Positions 1 through 5,702 of a stretch of 9,093 nucleotides of DNA are shown in pieces. Within the stretch, counting starts at the first letter, position 1. Each line of letters opens with the position of its first letter. The stretch is from an uncultured Treponema sp. (GTDB lineage: Bacteria; Spirochaetota; Spirochaetia; Treponematales; Treponemataceae), in NCBI GenBank assembly GCA_945833725.1, contig CAMAFU010000053.1, forward strand, positions 1-9,093, written 5' to 3'. The translations under genes were made by a program, and so were the position numbers. The notes below the pieces were generated by a model. The model was not told the origin of the DNA. It made no database searches and saw nothing but the letters and a program-made list of their open reading frames with translations.

Positions 1-98
1 GGCGCAATCTCCTCTGGCTCGGCGCGGTCTTCTTCCAGTGGCGCAATCTCCTCTGGCTCGGCGGCGTCTTCTTCCAGCGGTGCAATTTCCTCTGGCTC
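1..98 (-). repeat. 39-bp in-frame tandem repeat, two full units and the start of a third
   Basis: Read on the minus strand, the units are 98-60, 59-21 and 20-1 (cut by the window edge). They encode EPEEIAPLEEDAA, EPEEIAPLEEDRA and EPEEIAP. Units 1 and 2 differ at three synonymous third positions and in codon 12 (Ala to Arg). The visible 20 bases of unit 3 are identical to unit 2. The array is more GC-rich than the rest of the gene. It forms an acidic, proline-containing extension on the cytoplasmic side of the protein and may continue outside the window. Confidence 0.93.
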
Positions 99-1595
99 TA
101 AAGGGCGCGGCGGTGGTGCGTATTCGGTTTTTATTTTTATTGTGCCTTCTCCCAGTATTTCCTGAAGAACTGTCTTCAGCTGACGGGCATCAATTCCTGT
201 TTTTTCTTCTTTTTCCGGCGAAAGTATTTTTAAAATTTCCTGCCAGTTTTTTTCCAGAAGTTCATTCACTTCCTTTGGATATTTTTTTGCTTTTTTTCCA
301 AGACTTTTTATTAATTCTGCCGAAAGTTCTTCCTTCCGCTGTAAAACAGCCTGTGGCACAACTTCATCAATTTCCCTCATTTTAATCATTTCCGTTAAAA
401 ACAGATGGCGGAATTTTTTTATGCGCTGTTCAATTACAGTCATATCATCCTGACGAAGATTAAAAATCAGAAAAACAACAAGAAACAAGGTAACAAAAAT
501 AAGTGTAAAAACAAGAATTTTAAGAGGAACAGAAACTTCAAACATTTCTGCATCATAAAGGAAAGCAACAAAGCAGTTTCTTTCTCCGTTTTCGTCCGTA
601 TTGTTTTTTGAAAAAACGACCCAGTTAAAATCATCCTGCAAAACTTTATTTTCCATTCCGGCAGTAGAAAATTCACCGCTTTTTTCCGGGACAATTTCCA
701 TTGAATCACTGGATTTTTCGTCTTTCAGATTATAAAAGCCTTTAAGCCCAATATAATTTTCATAAATCCCGACAGACTTTTTAACGGCATTTTCAGCCAT
801 AACCTTTTCAAGATTTATTTTTAGTTTTTCCCTGGCCTGAGCTGGAAACTGCATATTTCTTCCGGGCAAACCGAATACATAACATCCCAAACCGCCGTTA
901 AACGAAATAAAATCAGAAAATTCTTTTTCGGCAAGGGTAATTAAATTTTTTGAATAAAGAAAACGGGGAAAATCATCCCAGAAACAATAAAAAATCATTA
1001 AAGATTTTCGGGACACATTTTCATTGGAATCTTTACCGGTAAAAGGAACAGAATAAACTACACGCTTTTTTTCTCCGTCGTAATAAACAGAATATTTTTT
1101 TTCTGGCGGACAGTTTATTTTTTCAAACTCAATTTCCCCGGCAGAAGAAACAATTTTGTCGTAATCTTCATAATTTATCAGAAGCAGATCGGACTGGGAC
1201 TGCCTTTTTATGTCCGATTCAAAAGTGCTGTGCCATATTTTTCTTCCGTCAGAACCAACAACCCTTATACCGGCAAGACTGGGCGTTGAAGAAACAAGCC
1301 GGGCAATAGCAGTAGAACTAAGTTTTTTGTCTTCTTTGGATGGCATATTTTGCGTAAGGGACAAAACTTCTTCACAAAGGGCAAAATTGCAGAATTTATC
1401 TGCCATAAGCTGATTATAAATTTTTTCTTCTTCGGCAAGTTCAAAAATTTTCTGTTCAACAGGATAACGCACTGCATTCTGATAAATTTTAGCCTCAAAC
1501 GAACCAAAAAAACCGGCAAAAGACAAAACGGCAAACACACCAAAGAGAACAACAGAAATTAAAAGGGCAACGGAAAATTTTCGTCCGGAAGACAC
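1..1595 (-). CDS. Two-membrane-segment, sensor-like envelope protein with acidic C-terminal repeats (3' end outside window)
   Basis: An uninterrupted minus-strand frame of 531 codons begins at a GTG and runs off the left edge. I translated it by hand and met no stop. Residues 7-30 form a hydrophobic anchor without a lipobox. Residues 31-355 are polar and should be extracytoplasmic, with an SLAGIRVVGSDGRKIWHST stretch near 95-115 that resembles the strands of Cache/PDC-type sensor domains. Residues 360-378 form a second membrane segment, followed by a basic then charged cytoplasmic region with helical, Lys/Glu-rich character (about 385-490). After a Pro-rich linker, 13-residue acidic repeats start at residue 500. 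No HAMP, kinase, cyclase or methyl-accepting domain is visible before the edge, so any output domain would have to lie outside. The gene diverges from the FliL-like gene. I do not recognise a named family; the sensor role is inferred from topology only. The coding call is strong, the function open. Confidence 0.85.
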   Translation of the reverse strand, partial: MSSGRKFSVALLISVVLFGVFAVLSFAGFFGSFEAKIYQNAVRYPVEQKIFELAEEEKIYNQLMADKFCNFALCEEVLSLTQNMPSKEDKKLSSTAIARLVSSTPSLAGIRVVGSDGRKIWHSTFESDIKRQSQSDLLLINYEDYDKIVSSAGEIEFEKINCPPEKKYSVYYDGEKKRVVYSVPFTGKDSNENVSRKSLMIFYCFWDDFPRFLYSKNLITLAEKEFSDFISFNGGLGCYVFGLPGRNMQFPAQAREKLKINLEKVMAENAVKKSVGIYENYIGLKGFYNLKDEKSSDSMEIVPEKSGEFSTAGMENKVLQDDFNWVVFSKNNTDENGERNCFVAFLYDAEMFEVSVPLKILVFTLIFVTLFLVVFLIFNLRQDDMTVIEQRIKKFRHLFLTEMIKMREIDEVVPQAVLQRKEELSAELIKSLGKKAKKYPKEVNELLEKNWQEILKILSPEKEEKTGIDARQLKTVLQEILGEGTIKIKTEYAPPPRPLEPEEIAPLEEDAAEPEEIAPLEEDRAEPEEIA

Positions 1596-1600
1596 AAGAA

Positions 1601-1606
1601 CCCCTC
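1601..1606 (-). promoter_or_regulatory. Ribosome-binding site that fixes a GTG start
   Basis: On the minus strand GAGGGG lies five bases before the GTG at 1595-1593. No ATG in this frame lies between it and the first membrane segment, so this site decides the start. A TATACT at 1619-1614 resembles a -10 box, but it would start transcription inside the ribosome-binding site and has no recognisable -35 partner, so no promoter is called. Confidence 0.7.
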
Positions 1607-1632
1607 GCAAAAAAGTATATTTAAAATTTTCA

Positions 1633-1730
1633 GGGCGTGCCCTTCGTAAACGAAGGTCGCTATGTCCGGGATGCGCTACCGCTTATTGGGGCAAGCCCCA
1701 ACGACTTCGTCGTCCCTCCCAGCGCTCACG
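1633..1730. repeat. GC-rich palindromic intergenic element (candidate dispersed repeat)
   Basis: This block in the spacer between two divergent genes is far more GC-rich than its AT-rich surroundings and is packed with short perfect inverted repeats: GGGC/GCCC at 1633-1642, CCTTCG-TAAA-CGAAGG at 1641-1656, TTGGGG-CAAG-CCCCAA at 1686-1701 and ACGAC-TTC-GTCGT at 1701-1713. Six-base stems with four-base loops recur. It has no convincing reading frame. The style suits a genome-wide dispersed repeat or a small structured RNA, but copy number cannot be judged from one window. The rest of the spacer (1731-1869) is AT-rich and shows nothing I can identify. Confidence 0.55.
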
Positions 1731-1869
1731 CATTCCCCTGTACAACAGAACATACACCTGAAAAATATCTGAAAAGACACTCACAACAGTATCGGCAAAA
1801 TAACCTGCCGAATTCACAAATTTAAATGCTTCCCATGCAGTTTTTAAAAAAATCTGATATATTTTTTTT

Positions 1870-2337
1870 ATGGAACTTAACAAAATATTAAAAATCATTC
1901 TTCTGGCTTTGATATGTGCCATTGCCGGTATTTCCGTGTATTTTTTTGCTGCCGGTAAAGTGTCTTTTTCAAATAAAAAAAATGCAGAACTTTATCAGTC
2001 AAACGAAACAGTATTTGTTCCTGTAAAAAATGCCTTTGAACACATTGGTTCCATAAGAGTTTCAACAAAACCCGGCAAAAACGGAAAATCCCTTTGTATT
2101 CTTGTAACTCCTGTTCTTCAATATCAGGCAGATGACAAGCCTTTTTTTGAAGAACTTGACTCCAAGCAAAAAGACATAAAGGAACTTATATACAGTTATT
2201 TTTCCGCCCTTACAGAAGACCAGCTTAAACAGAAAAACGAAGAAGAAATAAAAGCAGACCTGTTAAAAAAAATAAATTCCATTCTGGTTCTTCAAAAAAT
2301 TCAGGCAGTCTATTTCAGCGATTTTATGTTTTTTTAA
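1870..2337 (+). CDS. FliL-like single-pass membrane protein
   Basis: This 155-residue protein has a short N-terminus, one membrane segment at about 6-27, and an extracytoplasmic domain. The domain carries the FliL pattern: a strand region IRVSTK then LCILVTPVLQY (61-85), a helix with an acidic start (FFEELDSKQKDIKELIYSYF), a second helix rich in Lys/Glu, and the ending VYFSDFMFF (147-155), matching the typical FliL C-terminus of the form VYFTDFvvq. FliL proteins sit at the flagellar basal body near the stator and affect motor torque; that role is known for the family and only inferred here. The gene stands apart from any flagellar gene in the window and may be a paralogue of a main fliL. No Shine-Dalgarno sequence precedes the ATG, only a T-rich tract; later in-frame starts would cut the membrane anchor, so this start is preferred. 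Confidence 0.75.
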   Translation: MELNKILKIILLALICAIAGISVYFFAAGKVSFSNKKNAELYQSNETVFVPVKNAFEHIGSIRVSTKPGKNGKSLCILVTPVLQYQADDKPFFEELDSKQKDIKELIYSYFSALTEDQLKQKNEEEIKADLLKKINSILVLQKIQAVYFSDFMFF

Positions 2338-2340
2338 ATT

Positions 2341-2500
2341 ACCCGTGTAGTGCTAATAGCACGGTTTTGCACTGAGCAGACGCGACTGGAAGCCCCTGTT
2401 TTAAACTATTTTTTTATGATGCTGAAAACTCTGGTTCGCCCTGCCGCCATTATTGCCAAAATACCGGCAAAGATATATTCTATCAGTCTGCTAAGGGGTT
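2341..2500 (+). other. Stem-rich non-coding block upstream of thrS (candidate leader RNA or repeat)
   Basis: Between the FliL-like stop and thrS lies a block richer in G+C than the AT-rich DNA just before thrS (46 of 100 bases at 2341-2440 by hand count). Complementary pieces include CCGTG/CACGG (2343-2347 with 2360-2364), the competing GTGCT/AGCAC (2350-2354 with 2358-2362) and AGTGC/GCACT (2349-2353 with 2369-2373). Others are TTGCC/GGCAA (2453-2457 with 2466-2470) and a distant 7-bp match AGCAGAC/GTCTGCT (2375-2381 with 2486-2492). CCCCT/AGGGG (2393-2397 with 2494-2498) would cross the last one as a pseudoknot. There is no T-box consensus. It could be the thrS leader, the 3' part of the upstream transcript or a dispersed repeat. 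Confidence 0.35.
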
Positions 2501-2550
2501 TTATCCTTTTTAATGCACATAAATTTCAGAAAATTAAATAATTTTATATT

Positions 2551-2555
2551 AGGGG
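2551..2555 (+). promoter_or_regulatory. Ribosome-binding site of thrS
   Basis: AGGGG lies six bases before the ATG at 2562, inside an AT-rich stretch. It supports a start that leaves the protein without a TGS domain. Confidence 0.7.
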
Positions 2556-2561
2556 TATTTT

Positions 2562-4316
2562 ATGGAAAAAAACGAAAATCTTCAGATTATACGGCACTCT
2601 TGCGCTCATGTTATGGCAGAAGCCGTGCAAAAACTTTTTCCAGGTACAAAAATTGCCATCGGACCTGCAATAGACAATGGTTTTTACTACGATTTTGATT
2701 TTCCAAAAGAACATAAAATAACCGAAGAAGATTTTCCGGCCATCGAAAAAGAAATGCGTCGCATTATTTCTTCCAATGCTGTTTTTACCAGAAAGGAAAT
2801 TTCAAAACAGGAAGCCCTTTCGCTTTTTAAAGATGAACCATACAAACTGGAACTTATAAATGAACTGCCGGAATCAGAAGTTATTTCTACATACGAACAG
2901 GACGGCTATCTGGATCTTTGCCGCGGTCCTCATGTAAATTCAACAAAAGAAATTAATGCTCAGGCTTTTAAAATTGCAAAACTTGCCGGTGCATACTGGA
3001 AAGGCGACAGCGAAAGGCCAATGCTTACAAGAATTTACGCCTGGTGTTTTGAAAAACCTCAGGAGCTTAAAGACTACCTTACAATGCTGGCAGAAGCCGA
3101 AAAAAGAGATCACCGCAAATTAGGTCAGGAAATGGATCTTTTCCATCTTGACCCAGAAGATCCTGGCCAGATTTTCTGGCATCCCAACGGATGGACAATT
3201 TACACTGTAATGCAGGACTACATGAGAAAAATGGTTCGCAGGGACGGCTATCAGGAAGTAAATACTCCTGCCATAATGCCGCGTACTTTATGGGAACGCT
3301 CCGGTCACTGGGGGCATTACCAGAAAAATATGTTCATTACAGAATCCGAAAAACGCCTTTTTGCCATTAAGCCTATGAACTGTCCTGGTGCCATCGAAAT
3401 TTTTAAAAGCCGCATCCGTTCCTACAAAGATTTGCCTCTCCGTCTTGCCGAATTCGGGCACGATGTAAGAAACGAACCTTCCGGTACACTCCACGGCATA
3501 ATGAGGGTAAGGGGCTTTGTTCAGGATGATGCCCACATTCTTTGTACAGAAGATCAGGTTGCCTCTGAAGTTGCAAAATTCTGCAAGCTCTTAAAAAATG
3601 TTTATCACGATTTTGGTTTTGATAATTTAGTCGTAAAATTTTCTACCATGCCGGAAGACCATGTAGGCGACTTAAAAACATGGGAAAAGGCAGAAAAAGC
3701 CCTTTCCGATGCCTGCCACGAAGCCGGTCTTGAATACGAAATTCAACCTGGCGAAGGAGCTTTTTACGGTCCGAAACTCGAATTTAAACTTTACGACTGT
3801 CTTGGCCGGGAATGGCAGTGCGGAACAATTCAGGCCGATTTCCAGCTGCCTTCGGCAGAAAGACTGGATGCAACTTATATTGGTGCCGACAACCAGAAAC
3901 ATCATCCTGTTATGCTGCACAGGGCAATTTTAGGTTCTTTTGAACGGTTTTTAGGCATTCTTATCGAAAATTTTGCCGGTGCATTCCCTACCTGGCTGGC
4001 TTTTGAGCAGGCTGCCGTAATTCCTGTTACAAACCAGTTCGATGATTATGCAAAGGAAGTTACAGAAGCTCTGACTGCCTCCGACATAAGGGCAAATGCC
4101 TACCTTTCCGACGAAAATATGCGGCAGAAAATTAAGGCAGTTACAAAAGAACACAAAACTCCTTATATCCTTATTCTTGGCGAAAACGAACAGAAAGAAA
4201 AAACCGTTACCGTAAGGTTCCGGCAATCCAGCGGACTGGAACAAAAAACCATGAAAATTCAGGAATTTATCGATTATGTTCAGGAAAAGGTAAACAGCCA
4301 CTTTATCGGCATTTAA
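2562..4316 (+). CDS. thrS: Threonyl-tRNA synthetase lacking the N-terminal TGS domain
   Basis: This 584-residue cytoplasmic class II enzyme charges tRNA-Thr with threonine, using ATP. The editing domain comes first, with HSCAH (His12, His16) and CRGPH (Cys120, His124), the four residues expected for hydrolysis of mischarged Ser-tRNA-Thr. The catalytic core follows, with the zinc ligands Cys274 (MNCPG), His325 (QDDAH) and His453 (MLHRA). The motif 2 RVRGFVQDDAH segment (315-325) and motif 3 around HRAILGSFERF (453-463) are intact. The anticodon-binding domain fills about 485-584. Typical bacterial enzymes are near 640 residues; the difference is the missing TGS domain of about 60 residues at the N-terminus. 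The ribosome-binding site sits directly before this ATG, so the short form appears genuine, as known for some spirochaetes. The gene is followed by its own terminator, so it probably ends its transcript. Confidence 0.98.
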   Translation: MEKNENLQIIRHSCAHVMAEAVQKLFPGTKIAIGPAIDNGFYYDFDFPKEHKITEEDFPAIEKEMRRIISSNAVFTRKEISKQEALSLFKDEPYKLELINELPESEVISTYEQDGYLDLCRGPHVNSTKEINAQAFKIAKLAGAYWKGDSERPMLTRIYAWCFEKPQELKDYLTMLAEAEKRDHRKLGQEMDLFHLDPEDPGQIFWHPNGWTIYTVMQDYMRKMVRRDGYQEVNTPAIMPRTLWERSGHWGHYQKNMFITESEKRLFAIKPMNCPGAIEIFKSRIRSYKDLPLRLAEFGHDVRNEPSGTLHGIMRVRGFVQDDAHILCTEDQVASEVAKFCKLLKNVYHDFGFDNLVVKFSTMPEDHVGDLKTWEKAEKALSDACHEAGLEYEIQPGEGAFYGPKLEFKLYDCLGREWQCGTIQADFQLPSAERLDATYIGADNQKHHPVMLHRAILGSFERFLGILIENFAGAFPTWLAFEQAAVIPVTNQFDDYAKEVTEALTASDIRANAYLSDENMRQKIKAVTKEHKTPYILILGENEQKEKTVTVRFRQSSGLEQKTMKIQEFIDYVQEKVNSHFIGI

Positions 4317-4357
4317 TTTTCCTAAAAAATCCATAATTAAAAATTGGTGCAAAGCAC

Positions 4358-4409
4358 AAAAGGGAGCAGACGGGCATTTAAAAATGCAGACGGACGCTCC
4401 CTTTTTTTT
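4358..4409 (+). terminator. Intrinsic terminator after thrS with a nested hairpin
   Basis: The outer stem pairs AAAAGGGAGC (4358-4367) with GCTCCCTTTT (4396-4405), ten base pairs, followed by a run of T to 4409. Inside sits a second hairpin GCATT-TAAA-AATGC (4374-4387 region). The direct repeat GCAGACGG occurs on both sides (4366-4373 and 4386-4393), overlapping the stems. Because the left arm begins with A residues, the element may also work in the other direction. Confidence 0.88.
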
Positions 4410-4510
4410 ATGGCGAATATAACCTTTTTTACAGTTTTTTGTTATATTTAAAGATGAGTTTTTTTGTAACTCAAAGGTGCATTTTCCTAAAGCATTTATA
4501 TATTTTTTTT
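4410..4510. other. AT-rich spacer with no identified gene
   Basis: Together with its flanks this belongs to a gene-free gap of about 400 bases. It contains long T runs and a small hairpin TGAGTT/AACTCA (4455-4460 with 4468-4473). TTTACA (4428-4433) and TATATT (4443-4448) look like promoter boxes but are only nine bases apart, too close for a normal sigma-70 promoter. I see no supported gene or regulatory site here. Confidence 0.5.
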
Positions 4511-4635
4511 GGGACAGGGATGGTAGAGGCGGCGTAAGCCGTTTTGGAGCGTAGCGGAAAAATGAAGCGCTTTTGCGCGGAACCTCGGACAGCCCGGTTT
4601 TTTGCAGCTGGAAAATCCAGATGCAAAAAAGTCCC
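4511..4635. repeat. Palindromic element with matching ends (candidate dispersed repeat or structured RNA)
   Basis: The block is bounded by GGGAC (4511-4515) and its complement GTCCC (4631-4635). Inside are CGGC-GTAA-GCCG (4530-4541, a GNRA-type loop), GCGC-TTTT-GCGC (4567-4578), and a long stem in which TTTTTTGCA (4598-4606) pairs with TGCAAAAAA (4622-4630). That stem continues, after one G-A mismatch, as CTGGA/TCCAG (4608-4612 with 4616-4620) around an AAA loop. The GC content jumps relative to the flanks, and there is no plausible reading frame. The outer pair could close the whole element like the base of a branched RNA. Its style matches the block at 1633-1730, and CGGACA occurs in both (in opposite orientation), but they are not copies of each other. 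Confidence 0.5.
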
Positions 4636-4670
4636 CCGCTTTAATAAAAATCACCGTAATTATTTTTTTT

Positions 4671-4717
4671 GGAGGTGCCTTAAAGGCTTTTTCCGGTCTT
4701 TTTAGGGCGATGCAGTA
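4671..4717 (+). promoter_or_regulatory. Leader of the ABC operon with a stranded GGAGG
   Basis: A perfect GGAGG (4671-4675) lies 42 bases before the ATPase ATG, with no start codon at usable distance. It is followed at once by the small palindrome GCCTTAAAGGC (4677-4687). The likely functional site for the ATPase is AGGG at 4704-4707, ten bases before the ATG. An ATG-CAG-TAA mini-frame (4710-4718) ends on the first base of the ATPase start. No clear -35/-10 pair was found. Confidence 0.4.
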
Positions 4718-5647
4718 ATGATTGAAGTTTCTAACCTGTCCAAACGATTCGGGAATTTCAAGGCTGTAGACAACATCAGTTTTTCTATTCCTACAGGTCA
4801 GATTGTTGGACTTTTGGGACCTAACGGCGCCGGTAAATCTACAACAATGAGGATGATTACCGGTTTTTTAATGCCTTCCGACGGTCAAATTAAAATTGAC
4901 GGAATTGACATTATGTCTTCTCCTGTTGAGTGTAAGCGAAAAATCGGTTATATGCCGGAAAGTGCGCCTCTTTACGGTGAGATGATTGTGGAAGACTACC
5001 TGCGCTACATTGCAGACATGCAGGGCGTTAATGCAGATGAAAAAGTTCCTTTTTTGTGCCACCAGTGCGGTCTTAAAGAAGTAATGCACAAAAATATCTG
5101 CGACTTGAGCCGGGGATACCGTCAGCGGGTAGGTCTTGCCCATGCCCTTATGAACGATCCTGAAATTTTGATTCTTGATGAACCTACCAGCGGTCTTGAT
5201 CCTAATCAAATTGAAGATGTCCGCTCTTTAATAAAAGAAATCGGCAAAACAAGAACTGTAATTATTTCTACTCACATTTTGGGCGAAGTTGAAATGATTT
5301 GCGACAGGGTAATTATTATTTCCGGCGGAAAACTGGCAGCAGACAGCCCTACAGAAGAACTGCGGCAGAAATACGGTTCTTCTTCTACTGTTTCCGTTCA
5401 GTTTTCGGGCAAAAGTTTTGATGAAGTTTCTTCCCTGCTTAAAGGAATTAACGGTGTAAAATCCGTTTCAAAAAATTCCAGTGATCCAGGCTCTTCTTTT
5501 GACTGTGCTGTTCTTTCTGTTCAGGAAGGAATTGAAATACGGCCGGAAATTGCAAAAACACTTGTTCAGAACAATATTTCCGTATACGAAATTTCCCTCC
5601 AGAAAAACAGTCTGGAAGATATTTTCCACACTTTAACGGAAGAATAA
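4718..5647 (+). CDS. ABC transporter ATP-binding protein, GldA-like
   Basis: This 309-residue ATPase energises the ABC-2 type transporter encoded with it, on the cytoplasmic face of the inner membrane. It has Walker A GPNGAGKST (34-42), the signature LSRGYRQR (130-137), Walker B LILDEP with Asp154 and Glu155, a D-loop GLD and the H-loop His186. The Q-loop position reads YMPES instead of the common Q, a variant typical of GldA and related ABC-2 ATPases. The region after about 215 is an extra C-terminal domain common in this group. An in-frame stop at 4703-4705 and the N-terminal MIEVSNLSKRFG support the chosen ATG. It is the first gene of an operon with a permease, a GldG-like protein and a DUF4340 protein. 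The transport substrate cannot be told from sequence. Confidence 0.93.
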   Translation: MIEVSNLSKRFGNFKAVDNISFSIPTGQIVGLLGPNGAGKSTTMRMITGFLMPSDGQIKIDGIDIMSSPVECKRKIGYMPESAPLYGEMIVEDYLRYIADMQGVNADEKVPFLCHQCGLKEVMHKNICDLSRGYRQRVGLAHALMNDPEILILDEPTSGLDPNQIEDVRSLIKEIGKTRTVIISTHILGEVEMICDRVIIISGGKLAADSPTEELRQKYGSSSTVSVQFSGKSFDEVSSLLKGINGVKSVSKNSSDPGSSFDCAVLSVQEGIEIRPEIAKTLVQNNISVYEISLQKNSLEDIFHTLTEE

Positions 5648-5658
5648 TTTTTCCGTTA
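5634..5658 (+). other. Hairpin spanning the stop codon of the ATPase gene
   Basis: TAACGGAA (5634-5641) is complementary to TTCCGTTA (5651-5658), eight base pairs with a nine-base loop that contains the TAA stop (5645-5647). No T run follows immediately, so a full terminator is unlikely. It could protect or trim the mRNA between ATPase and permease, or be chance. Confidence 0.35.
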
Positions 5659-5702
5659 TCTGTTCGGTTTTCTGTTTTATTTTAACTTATAAGGATTTTT
5701 TA

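Noticed and set aside
1..98. Possible CRISPR array from the 39-bp repeats
   Set aside because: The units are directly adjacent without spacers and remain in frame with the long minus-strand gene.
38..611. Plus-strand frames at 38-385 and 405-611
   Set aside because: They lie antisense to the continuous 531-codon minus-strand gene and have low-complexity, Phe/Leu- or Lys/Asn-rich translations typical of shadow frames.
1614..1619. TATACT as -10 box of the minus-strand gene
   Set aside because: Transcription would begin at the ribosome-binding site and there is no -35 partner at 16-18 bases.
2350..2541. 63-codon plus-strand frame before thrS
   Set aside because: No ribosome-binding site, no recognisable domain, and it overlaps the stem-rich block; more likely non-coding.
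2338..2561. T-box riboswitch controlling thrS
   Set aside because: The T-box consensus GGGTGGNACCGCG is absent, and no antiterminator/terminator pair with a T run is present.
4428..4448. TTTACA and TATATT as a promoter of the ABC operon
   Set aside because: The boxes are only nine bases apart, too close for a sigma-70 type promoter.
4454..4537. 27-codon small frame (MSFFVTQRC...) in the spacer
   Set aside because: It has only AAAG upstream, runs into the palindromic element and shows no coding signature.
4598..4630. 14-bp stem as an intrinsic terminator
   Set aside because: The stem is followed by GTCCCCC rather than a T run on the plus strand, and the minus strand also lacks a T run after the stem.
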